A stretch of 11,029 nt of DNA from Candidatus Nomurabacteria bacterium (GTDB lineage Bacteria > Patescibacteriota > Minisyncoccia > Phycocordibacterales > UBA9973), in assembly GCA_943359425.1 (NCBI GenBank), contig CALRHN010000021.1:1-11029 (forward strand), given 5' to 3'. Position 1 is the stretch's first letter, and each line of letters starts with the position of its first letter. The notes below the pieces were generated by a model that saw nothing but the letters and a program-made list of their open reading frames with translations, was not told the origin of the DNA and did no database searches. The position numbers and the translations under genes were made by a program. This document shows, one piece after another, positions 1-5,645 of this stretch.

Positions 1-1
1 C

Positions 2-2704
2 ATTCGTGCTGTCCGCTGTTCCCTGTTTGCTGTCCGCTGTTCTGTACAACTCATAAAATGCCAAGACGTTTCCGAGTCGTCCGATAATCTTGCTCGCAAT
101 ATCCTGCACGGATTTCTCCATGAAATTCGTGTCTTCGCCTTTCATCAGCGGAGAGGACATGAGATAGAGACGCAGCGGATCGACACCGTATTTGTCGAAG
201 AGTATCCACGGATCGGGGAAATTATTTTTTGATTTCGACATTTTCTGCCCGTCTTCGGCGAGAAGCGTGCCCGTCGTCACGACGTGTTCGAACGGCGCCG
301 CACCGAAAAGAATGCTTGAGATCGTATGCGTGTAATAGAACCATGTCCGCGTCTGCGCGATGTATTCGGCGACGAATCCCGCGGGGAAATTCTCAGTGTG
401 CCAGTTCGGCCGCTCGAACGGATAATGATCCTGCGCGAACGGCATGGAACCGGATTCGAACCAGCAGTCGATGACTTCGGCGATGCGATGATATTCTTCC
501 CCGCTTTCATCTGCCTGCGCAGGCAGGTCCACAAGCGTAATCGCATCGATATACGGACGATGCAAGTCGAGCTCGTAGTTCGCATTGTGTGGGAGCGGGA
601 CGAAAGGAAGCTCGCGTATCTGCGCGTTGAGGAAATCAGGGTATGCGTCATTTTTCTTTTTCAGCTCGGCAAAAGTAAATCCGCTTGCGAGGAATTCGAG
701 TGCACGGCTCGAAGCATGATGCCCGACGATGAAGATATTCTTGCCGGAGAATTTCGATTCGAGATCATATATGAAATCCCCCATCCGTTTCGCGACGTCG
801 ACAAAACTCTCGCCGCCTTTCAATTGTTTCTCGGGCGAATAGACATACTCGCGATCGTAGTATTCTTTTACCGTGCCGAGCTCTTGGCCTTCGAACTCCG
901 TCCCCGGTTCCATCTCTGTTATCCGCGCATCATACACAACATCGCCGACAGGAAAGCCCAGTTTCTCGCAGACGATCTCCGTCGTCTGCTTCGCGCGCTC
1001 GAACGGCGAAGAGATCACGACATCGATCGGGTGATCGAATTTCGCAATGCTTTCGGCCACCTGCTCCTTGCCTTTGTCAGTGAGAAGAGCATGATGATGA
1101 TCATTGTCATTCCACATCTTGCTCAAGTTATTGCCGGCTTCTCCGTGCCGCATGATGAAATACCGGTTGCCCGATTTCTTTGTCTTCTTTTTCAGATCCT
1201 CGATCGAAGAAACGGTCATGAGTTTGCCGCTCTCGGATTTCCAAAACGGCAAAGGGCTCGCCCAATATCGGTTACGCGAGATATTCCAGTCCGGCGCGCT
1301 CTCCATCGTGTTCTTGAAGCGGCCGTCTTTGAGATGCTCGGGGATCCACGCCATCGTTTTCGCCTTCTCGAGCATGTCGGATTTCACTTTCTGTATGTTC
1401 ACGAACCAGCTCGGCAGAGCGTAGTAGAAGAGCGGCGTCTCACAGCGATAGCAGTGCGGATATGAGTGAACAATTTTTTCTTTCGCGAAGAGCGCGCCTG
1501 TTTTCGCGAGATATTTTATTATTTCTATATCGGTTTTCTGATTGGCATCTTTTTCTTCGCCTTTCGGTTTGACCGCAAGTCCGGCGAAATCTTTCACATC
1601 GTCCGTGAATTTGCCTTCGGGAGTGACGTGGATGATCCACGGAATATTGTTGGGCTTTGCGAGATTCATATCGTCTTCGCCAAATGCCGGCGCTTCGTGG
1701 GCTATCCCCGTGCCTTGGTCTGTCGTGACAAAATCCGCGTGCCAGATCTTCCAGATATTTTCTTTGTTCGCGATCTCGGCATCTTTGAAATATGGGAATA
1801 TCGGTTCGTAGCGCAGGCCGAGCAGATCTTTGCCGCTCATTTTGCCAATGACTGAATATTCCTTGTCGTTCAATACTTTCGCAATAGACGATTCGGAGAG
1901 GATGAGAGTGTCATCGCCGACTTTTACTTTTGCGTATTCGATATCTGTATTGATCGCAATGGCAGTGTTGCCCGGCAGAGTCCATGGCGTCGTCGTCCAC
2001 GCGAGGAGATATGTTCCCTTCTCGTCGGCAAGTTCGAATTTCACATAGACGGAAATATCGGTAATATCCTTGTAGCTGTTATCCATGGCGATCTCGGATT
2101 TCGCGATCGGTGTCTCACAGCGCGGACAATAGGCGAGCACGCGCACGCCTTCGTAGAGCAGACCTTTTTCCTGCATCTGTCCGAGCGCCCACCAAACGCT
2201 CTCGATGAATGTGTTGTCCATCGTCTTGTATCCCCCGTCGAAATCAACCCATCGTCCGATGCGGTCAACAGTTTTTTTCCATTCATGGACGTACGTGAGA
2301 ACTTTACTCCGTGCGTGTTCGACAAATTTCTCGACGCCGAGTTTTTCAATTTCTACGTGGCCGGACACGCCGAGGTCTTTCTCGACGATATTTTCGATCG
2401 GCAGTCCGTGACAATCCCAGCCCCAACGACGCGGCACGTGGTATCCGCGCATCGTCTGATAGCGGCCGATGACGTCTTTCGCCGTGCTTCCGAGAATGTG
2501 CCCGTAGTGCGGCAGTCCCGTCGCGAAGGGCGGGCCGTCATAGAAGACATAGTTCCCCCCGCCCGAACGACCGGCGGCGTCCGGTCGGGCGGGTTTCGGA
2601 GCGTCTTTTGTCAGGCTCTTCTCGAAAATTTTTTCCTTCTGCCAGAATTCGAGGATTTTTTCTTCTCGCTCGGCTGCCGGTGATTTTTTATTTTCTGTAT
2701 TCAT
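2..2704 (-). CDS. ileS: Isoleucyl-tRNA synthetase, type 2, with inserted histidine-phosphatase domain (partial, C-terminus outside window)
   Basis: Charges tRNA-Ile with isoleucine in the cytoplasm. I translated 901 residues; the frame is open across the window edge. Class Ia signatures: HYGH at residues 66-69 (HIGH motif), WDCHGLP at 96-102, editing-domain WTTTPWT at 236-242 and GTGIAHEAP from 331, SRNRYW near 490, DLHRPYID from 713, CWFESGSMP, and KMSKS at 821-825. The FATGLPHYGH context is that of the eukaryotic-like IleRS2 class. The anticodon-binding domain lies beyond the window. Residues of about 511-709 are not IleRS: they form an RHG phosphatase domain between the SIEDLKK and ELDLHRP segments. 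The ATG at 2704 follows the SemiSWEET stop by one nucleotide, has no Shine-Dalgarno, and is probably translated by coupling under the upstream T-box. Extra in-frame inserts are palindromes at residues 38-49 and near 727-732, and a short repeat at the window edge. Confidence 0.97.
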   Translation of the reverse strand, partial: MNTENKKSPAAEREEKILEFWQKEKIFEKSLTKDAPKPARPDAAGRSGGGNYVFYDGPPFATGLPHYGHILGSTAKDVIGRYQTMRGYHVPRRWGWDCHGLPIENIVEKDLGVSGHVEIEKLGVEKFVEHARSKVLTYVHEWKKTVDRIGRWVDFDGGYKTMDNTFIESVWWALGQMQEKGLLYEGVRVLAYCPRCETPIAKSEIAMDNSYKDITDISVYVKFELADEKGTYLLAWTTTPWTLPGNTAIAINTDIEYAKVKVGDDTLILSESSIAKVLNDKEYSVIGKMSGKDLLGLRYEPIFPYFKDAEIANKENIWKIWHADFVTTDQGTGIAHEAPAFGEDDMNLAKPNNIPWIIHVTPEGKFTDDVKDFAGLAVKPKGEEKDANQKTDIEIIKYLAKTGALFAKEKIVHSYPHCYRCETPLFYYALPSWFVNIQKVKSDMLEKAKTMAWIPEHLKDGRFKNTMESAPDWNISRNRYWASPLPFWKSESGKLMTVSSIEDLKKKTKKSGNRYFIMRHGEAGNNLSKMWNDNDHHHALLTDKGKEQVAESIAKFDHPIDVVISSPFERAKQTTEIVCEKLGFPVGDVVYDARITEMEPGTEFEGQELGTVKEYYDREYVYSPEKQLKGGESFVDVAKRMGDFIYDLESKFSGKNIFIVGHHASSRALEFLASGFTFAELKKKNDAYPDFLNAQIRELPFVPLPHNANYELDLHRPYIDAITLVDLPAQADESGEEYHRIAEVIDCWFESGSMPFAQDHYPFERPNWHTENFPAGFVAEYIAQTRTWFYYTHTISSILFGAAPFEHVVTTGTLLAEDGQKMSKSKNNFPDPWILFDKYGVDPLRLYLMSSPLMKGEDTNFMEKSVQDIASKIIGRLGNVLAFYELYRTADSKQGTADSTN
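8..42. repeat. Two copies of a 14-nt direct repeat, 21-nt period, in the ileS frame
   Basis: The 14-nt unit GCTGTCCGCTGTTC occurs at 8-21 and again, identical, at 29-42, separated by 7 nt of similar composition. In ileS it reads TADSKQGTADS after the conserved FYELYR segment, at a variable junction before the anticodon-binding domain. The array runs to the window edge, so its full copy number is unknown. Composition and period resemble the short simple repeat families that accumulate between genes in many uncultured bacteria. Confidence 0.7.
511..526. repeat. 16-nt perfect GC-rich palindrome inside ileS
   Basis: CTGCCTGCGCAGGCAG is a perfect inverted repeat. It encodes LPAQAD in ileS between the DLHRPYIDAITLVD and ESGEEYHR segments, just downstream of the phosphatase insert, where IleRS proteins vary in length. 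It is similar in kind (GC-rich, about 14-16 nt, self-complementary) to the palindromes at 3045-3058 and 3081-3096. Confidence 0.7.
578..1174 (-). other. Histidine phosphatase (phosphoglycerate mutase-like) domain inserted inside IleRS
   Basis: In-frame domain of about 199 residues (IleRS residues 511-709). It starts with the YFIMRHGE strand and catalytic motif (R519, H520, G521). It continues with the LTDKGKEQ helix, SSPFERAKQTTEI (S566, R570), an acidic ITEMEPG/EFEG segment (E597 as probable proton donor), the KGGESF/DVAKR helix, the VGHH motif (H662 as probable second catalytic His) and a closing AQIREL strand. All hallmark residues of an active branch-1 histidine phosphatase are present. 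Flanking IleRS sequence resumes without a gap, and I checked the frame base by base across the insertion. In ordinary IleRS2 proteins this position is a short linker between SIxELxxxSG and DLHR. The function in cis is unknown; hydrolysis of a phosphorylated or adenylylated small molecule is an inference. Confidence 0.92.
2558..2593. repeat. 36-nt interrupted palindrome inserted in frame in ileS
   Basis: Outer arms CCCGCCC (2558-2564) and GGGCGGG (2587-2593) pair, as do inner GACCGG/CCGGTC arms around a 6-nt loop, leaving a 4-nt bulge on one side. The length is 36 nt, exactly 12 codons, encoding PARPDAAGRSGG at IleRS residues 38-49. Most IleRS2 proteins have only a short linker here before VFYDGPPFATG. 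This looks like a palindromic element tolerated inside a gene. Confidence 0.75.
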
Positions 2705-2705
2705 A

Positions 2706-2966
2706 TTAGTGAATGAATGCCGTTATGACAGTAAATATTCCGAGAAAGACACCGGGAAGATTTGCCCAAAAGACGAATTTTTCTTTCTTCAGATGCGCGT
2801 AGAGCGACCAGATGACGCAGTTGATGGTCGTGACCATGGGCTGGATAAATATGTGGCTCTCTCCGCGCAGATTGGCACGCGCGATTTCAAGCAGAGATAT
2901 GAACATCGCGATTGCGAGTATTGTGCCGAAAGTTCCAAGAATGGTTATTGTTTTTTCTTTGTTCAT
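2706..2966 (-). CDS. SemiSWEET / MtN3-like small transporter
   Basis: An 86-residue protein with three predicted transmembrane helices (about 7-26, 41-59 and 64-84), the size and topology of a bacterial SemiSWEET half-transporter, which works as a dimer in the cytoplasmic membrane. Family-like features are the TINCVIWSLYAHL segment (N49, W53, Y56) and the WANLPGVFLG segment (N69, P71, G72, G76), matching the W..YG and PN..G..LG patterns of MtN3/SWEET proteins. It starts directly after the T-box terminator, and its TAA stop is 1 nt before the ileS ATG, so both genes form one transcript controlled by tRNA-Ile charging. Characterised SemiSWEETs move sugars; related PQ-loop proteins move amino acids. 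An isoleucine-related substrate is inference from regulation only. A GAGGA sequence in the terminator 3' arm, 12 nt before ATG, is the only Shine-Dalgarno candidate. Confidence 0.75.
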   Translation of the reverse strand: MNKEKTITILGTFGTILAIAMFISLLEIARANLRGESHIFIQPMVTTINCVIWSLYAHLKKEKFVFWANLPGVFLGIFTVITAFIH

Positions 2967-2968
2967 AT

Positions 2969-3018
2969 AAAAAACCCGTCCTCACGCCACGACAAAAGTC
3001 GTGATGCAAGGACGGGTT
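2969..3018 (-). terminator. Regulated terminator of the T-box leader
   Basis: A 9-bp stem of AACCCGTCC (3018-3010 arm on the minus strand) with GGACGGGTT (2981-2973), extended by an internal 6-bp helix with an AAAA/TTTT loop, followed by a U run that ends 2 nt before the SemiSWEET start. Its 5' arm shares CCGTCC with the antiterminator, so the two structures exclude each other. The 3' arm also holds a GAGGA sequence, so the hairpin could hide the ribosome binding site as well. Confidence 0.9.
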
Positions 3019-3044
3019 TCAATCCGTGGTACCACCTTGATTCT

Positions 3045-3058
3045 CCCGCCATGGCGGG
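3045..3058. repeat. Palindromic repeat, copy 1 (14 nt) in T-box linker
   Basis: CCCGCCATGGCGGG is a perfect 14-nt palindrome, seven bases upstream of the T-box core on the minus strand. A second copy lies at 3081-3096. Confidence 0.85.
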
Positions 3059-3064
3059 ACTCAT

Positions 3065-3466
3065 TTAGCGGGTTTTACTGCCCCGCCATGGCGGGGGTTC
3101 CTCCCGAAGCTCCGAGGTGATTGCCTCTTCAACGCTTGTACGTCTATCATACGAAGAAACCTGCCTTATTGTAAGACATAAAAATGATACGAGTTTTGTA
3201 CTCTTGCCGTTATTGTGAACTTTGTTCCAGATCGTCGCAAAGACTGAACTGATTATATACGGAACGACGAATCCGAGAGCGATGAGCCCGACGGCCGTGC
3301 CGATAGAGAATGGCGCGACCATGTACGGATTTGCCATGAAGTGCATGCCGTAGACAAAATTCATGACGGGCTGCGCGAGGCCGAGTGCGACGAGCACCGA
3401 CCAGACGAGATGGATCAGGGCACCGAAAATACCGAACGTGAGAGCAAATTTTGATCTGTTAATCAT
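3065..3466 (-). CDS. Small two-helix membrane protein with an abnormal C-terminal extension
   Basis: The 133-codon frame starts with two predicted transmembrane helices (about residues 8-30 and 52-76) and a FATIWNKVH segment at 76-84. I recognise the overall pattern (MHF..NP, then FS..TAVGLIALGFV, then FATIWNKVH) as a small membrane protein common in uncultured candidate-phylum bacteria, of unknown function. Such proteins, as I recall them, end at about the WN(K/R)VHK position. Here 49 more residues follow, hydrophilic and unlike a membrane protein, encoded by the T-box promoter, Stem I and a palindromic repeat. One extra A after the VHN codons (near 3212) would give a stop immediately, so the tail may come from a frameshift at the stop codon. 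The start ATG at 3466 has no Shine-Dalgarno. Confidence 0.7.
   Translation of the reverse strand: MINRSKFALTFGIFGALIHLVWSVLVALGLAQPVMNFVYGMHFMANPYMVAPFSIGTAVGLIALGFVVPYIISSVFATIWNKVHNNGKSTKLVSFLCLTIRQVSSYDRRTSVEEAITSELREEPPPWRGSKTR
3081..3096. repeat. Palindromic repeat, copy 2 (16 nt) in T-box linker
   Basis: CCCCGCCATGGCGGGG contains the same 14-nt palindrome as 3045-3058 with one extra base pair. It lies between the presumed Stem I and the T-box core, and could fold alone or cross-pair with the other copy. Confidence 0.85.
3146..3174 (-). promoter_or_regulatory. Candidate promoter of the T-box operon
   Basis: TTACAA (3174-3169), 17-nt spacer, TATGAT (3151-3146) on the minus strand. Transcription would start near 3139, two to three nucleotides before Stem I. 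An alternative -10, TACAAT at 3173-3168, has a poor -35. The -35 match is weak, so readthrough from the upstream gene is also possible. Confidence 0.45.
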
Positions 3467-3494
3467 ATTTTTATGTTAGCTTGATAATAGAGAA

Positions 3495-3500
3495 ATTATA
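3495..3500 (-). promoter_or_regulatory. Candidate -10 for the small membrane protein gene
   Basis: A consensus TATAAT on the minus strand between the helicase stop (3521) and the ATG at 3466, giving a leader of about 22 nt. No convincing -35 is seen at 17 nt. A TAACAT exactly 6 nt before the ATG is a rival that would make the gene leaderless. Confidence 0.4.
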
Positions 3501-3520
3501 CGCCCGCGAAGAAAAACGCG

Positions 3521-5146
3521 CTAGTCTGCCTCGATCAGCCCCAGTTTCTCAAGACGCGCCGTGATGGCTCCCCTCTTGCGGCCGAATTGGTGCACGAGTT
3601 CGGCGATCTTCGCGCCGTCTTCGAAAGATTGTTTGAGCGCTTCATCCTGCTCGTCCGTCCACGGCCGATAGGCATTCGGATGTTTTTCGCGCATGGTGTC
3701 GAGTCTTTTCTGCCATTCTCCCTCCGGCAGTTTCGCACCCGTTTTCGCCTTCTTCTCTTTCTTTTCTTTCTTCTCCTTTTTCAAAATTTTTCCGCCGCAG
3801 GCAGTGACGAAATTGTCGTGCATTTTTTTTATGTCATCCGCGGAGAGTTTCGCGAATGCGGTCGCGGCTTCATCCGACATCCGGCGAAACGTCTCATCCA
3901 TGGCGAGTATTTCGGGATGCACTTGGAGAGCGCGGTCGCTCATGCCGAGGATATAGAGGCCGGAGAGCCTGCGCACGCGCGAGAGCGCAACATAGCCCTG
4001 TCCGTATTCGAATACGCCGGAGAGATCCATCACAGCGGCATCCAGAGACATGCCTTGGCTCTTGTGCACCGTCATCGCCCATGCGAGACGGAGCGGCACC
4101 TGCGTGATCTCGGCCCGCACCTTGCCGTTCTCTTCCACCGTCCAGTCCATCGGTTCGGCCGTGATCGAACGGCTACCGCGTACCATGACGACGGGATAGC
4201 CGTTGTCGCGATCAAAATCAACGACAGTGCCGAGGGTGCCGTTCACAAATCCTTCTTTCGGATTGTTCTTTGTGAACATCACCGATGCGCCGACTTTCAG
4301 TTCGAGCGTCTCCGGCGAGAGGCAGCCTTTCTTCAGCGTCGCGACGAGCATGTCATTGCCGCCGGAGGTCATCTCGAAAGATTTCGCAGACGAACTGATA
4401 CGACCGAGAGCGATGCTGTTCACTTCGTCGACGTTCGCGTTGTGGGAAAAAAGTTTCGTGATATTTTCCGGCACATCGTCGTAGGCGACTTGCCTGCCGA
4501 GAATATGATCGATGTGAACATCCGCCACGGCATTCTTGCGGATGGCGGAGAGTACGGAGAGAAAATCCTGATCGTCTTGGCGATGCTGTTCAGACAAATA
4601 GCAAACGACGGGCTTCAGACGCTCCCATGCGGATGCGCCGTAGGCGAAAACGGTCGACGGAGAATTCTGCATGAGACTCCCTTGCCGCACAGTAGGTTCT
4701 TCTTGTTTTGAGATCGGCGGCAATTGGAAAAAATCTCCGACGAGTATGACCTGCATGCCGCCGAAGGGTTCGCCCACTTGGCGCACTTCGCGGCAGACGG
4801 CGTCCACCATGTCGAGCATGTCGGCGTGGAGCATGGAGACTTCATCGATGATGAGAACATTCGTCCGCCGGACGCGTTTGACGATGTATTCATTGCTCGC
4901 GAGCTTGTCGAGATCGTAGCGATCCAGCGTCCGACGAATGCCGATACCGCTCCACGAATGTATAGTCATGCCGCCGATATGCGTCGCCGCAATGCCGGTG
5001 GATGCCGTGATAGCAGGTTCGATATTGCGATCGCGCAAATACCGAACGTATTCGTTGATCGTGTGTGTCTTGCCCGCGCCCGGCTCTCCGGAGAGAAAGA
5101 CGCTGGCACCTGTTTTCAGTATGGTGAGGGCTTCGGCTTGAGTCAT
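3521..5146 (-). CDS. PIF1/RecD-like superfamily 1B DNA helicase
   Basis: A 541-residue ATP-dependent DNA helicase, probably 5'-3', acting in replication, repair or recombination. Motifs in order: Walker A GEPGAGKT (20-27), ASTGIAA (48-54), Walker B LIIDE (98-102), GDFFQLPP (137-144), LSEQHRQ (184-190), TVHKSQG (359-365) and YVALSRV (385-391), all typical of the PIF1 group. The helicase core ends near 430. It is followed by a lysine/glutamate linker (about 453-471) and a C-terminal W-T-DEQDEAL...FGRKRGAITARLEKLGL segment (494-541), which looks like a small Myb/SANT-like or winged DNA-binding module often attached to enzymes in these bacteria. It is a monocistronic gene between a terminator (5182-5219) and its own -10 element. 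The precise subfamily role is not determined. Confidence 0.93.
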   Translation of the reverse strand: MTQAEALTILKTGASVFLSGEPGAGKTHTINEYVRYLRDRNIEPAITASTGIAATHIGGMTIHSWSGIGIRRTLDRYDLDKLASNEYIVKRVRRTNVLIIDEVSMLHADMLDMVDAVCREVRQVGEPFGGMQVILVGDFFQLPPISKQEEPTVRQGSLMQNSPSTVFAYGASAWERLKPVVCYLSEQHRQDDQDFLSVLSAIRKNAVADVHIDHILGRQVAYDDVPENITKLFSHNANVDEVNSIALGRISSSAKSFEMTSGGNDMLVATLKKGCLSPETLELKVGASVMFTKNNPKEGFVNGTLGTVVDFDRDNGYPVVMVRGSRSITAEPMDWTVEENGKVRAEITQVPLRLAWAMTVHKSQGMSLDAAVMDLSGVFEYGQGYVALSRVRRLSGLYILGMSDRALQVHPEILAMDETFRRMSDEAATAFAKLSADDIKKMHDNFVTACGGKILKKEKKEKKEKKAKTGAKLPEGEWQKRLDTMREKHPNAYRPWTDEQDEALKQSFEDGAKIAELVHQFGRKRGAITARLEKLGLIEAD

Positions 5147-5154
5147 GTCTTTCT

Positions 5155-5163
5155 ATAGTAGCA
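5155..5163 (-). promoter_or_regulatory. Extended -10 element of the helicase gene
   Basis: TGC-TACTAT on the minus strand (5163-5155) ends 8 nt before the helicase ATG at 5146, so transcription would begin about 2 nt upstream of the start codon. There is no good -35 and no Shine-Dalgarno. Confidence 0.55.
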
Positions 5164-5181
5164 CAGCCGCCCAGCGGGCAT

Positions 5182-5219
5182 AAAAAAATCTCTCCCCGTT
5201 TTCGAGAAGAGATCTTTTT
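5182..5219 (-). terminator. Intrinsic terminator after the 5256-5585 gene
   Basis: A hairpin with arms AGAGAT/ATCTCT (5208-5213 with 5188-5193 on the plus strand), further A/T pairing outside one mismatch, and a run of seven T on the minus strand. It may act in both directions; on the minus strand it closes the 5256-5585 transcription unit and precedes the helicase promoter. Confidence 0.75.
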
Positions 5220-5255
5220 GTGTGGTGAAACTTATTCAACCGTTTCTGTAACTTT

Positions 5256-5585
5256 CTAATGACGGAGGAAATCTTTGGCTCGTGCGTGAGCATTGGCATT
5301 GCCAGTCCCGACAGGGAAATATTTTTCAATGCTATGGGCAAGAAGAATCGCATCCTTTTTTACTTCGTCATCTGGGTTCCTGAACCAACTTTGCGCCTTA
5401 AGCAGAAGGACGATACCGTGGCTGTTCAATTCATCAGTGAGAGATTCTTTCGAACCGCCTTTTAAAACAGCGAGGAGGTCGGGTACCGCACTGATGTCTG
5501 TTGTGCTTTCCATGTCGCGGATAAAGTTAGAAATTTGTTGGTGCGTCATTTCGGAGAAATTGGGGATTGTTGTAGGGCTTTTCAT
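5256..5585 (-). CDS. Hypothetical protein, small and helical
   Basis: A 109-residue soluble protein that I do not recognise. No signal peptide or transmembrane segment is visible. Predicted mostly helical, with an SEMTHQQISNFIRDM helix, a VPDLLAVLKGG segment and a KKDAILLAHSIEKYFP segment. I chose the ATG at 5585; the frame opens three codons earlier with TTG (5594), for which there is no supporting ribosome site. It has its own promoter (5646-5674), a leader of about 54 nt and its own terminator, so it is a separate transcription unit. It shares a faint pattern with the next small gene (5771-6115), possibly as a diverged paralogue. Confidence 0.72.
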   Translation of the reverse strand: MKSPTTIPNFSEMTHQQISNFIRDMESTTDISAVPDLLAVLKGGSKESLTDELNSHGIVLLLKAQSWFRNPDDEVKKDAILLAHSIEKYFPVGTGNANAHARAKDFLRH

Positions 5586-5645
5586 AGATAGCAAATTGGT
5601 TTTTAGGTTAACAGATGGTTGTAGAAAAAACGGGTAGTCGTGGCT

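Larger units (their letters stand above)
2967..3139 (-). promoter_or_regulatory. T-box riboswitch, probably tRNA-Ile specific, controlling SemiSWEET-ileS
   Basis: The T-box core AAGGTGGTACCACGG lies at 3038-3024 (minus). Flanking AAGG and ACGG pair with CCGTCCTT at 3015-3008 to form the antiterminator, leaving the 7-nt bulge UGGUACC; its UGGU matches the NCCA end of a tRNA with discriminator A, as in tRNA-Ile. The competing terminator pairs 3018-3010 with 2981-2973, has an inner CACGAC/GTCGTG helix, and ends in a U run at the next gene's start. Stem I appears ultrashort: AAGC/GCUU base (3137-3134 with 3110-3107), a kink-turn-like GUU bulge with tandem G-A pairs, a GAGG/CCUC helix and a CAAUCA loop containing AUC, an Ile codon (3121-3119). 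About 68 nt between Stem I and the T-box hold two palindromic repeats in place of recognisable Stem II/IIA-B. Core confidence is high; Stem I and specifier are moderate. Confidence 0.93.

Noticed and set aside
8..42. CRISPR array
   Set aside because: Only two 14-nt units with a 7-nt gap of related sequence, in frame in a gene; there are no spacers or cas genes.
1089..1100. His-rich DHHH stretch in the phosphatase insert as a metal site
   Set aside because: It lies in a variable loop after the RHG motif and has no partner metal ligands nearby; histidine phosphatases of this type need no metal.
326..1465. Long plus-strand open frame (379 codons) opposite ileS
   Set aside because: Lies wholly antisense to the clear IleRS/phosphatase frame and has a biased, charge-rich composition with no family motif; it is a mirror of the coding strand's codon bias.
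3690..3790. Lysine-coding run in the helicase gene as an inserted repeat
   Set aside because: Codons vary within the run and it joins two domains; it is better explained as a low-complexity linker.
3587..4711. Long plus-strand open frame (374 codons) opposite the helicase
   Set aside because: Antisense to an intact helicase with all motifs; rich in His/Arg/Phe as expected for a reverse shadow.
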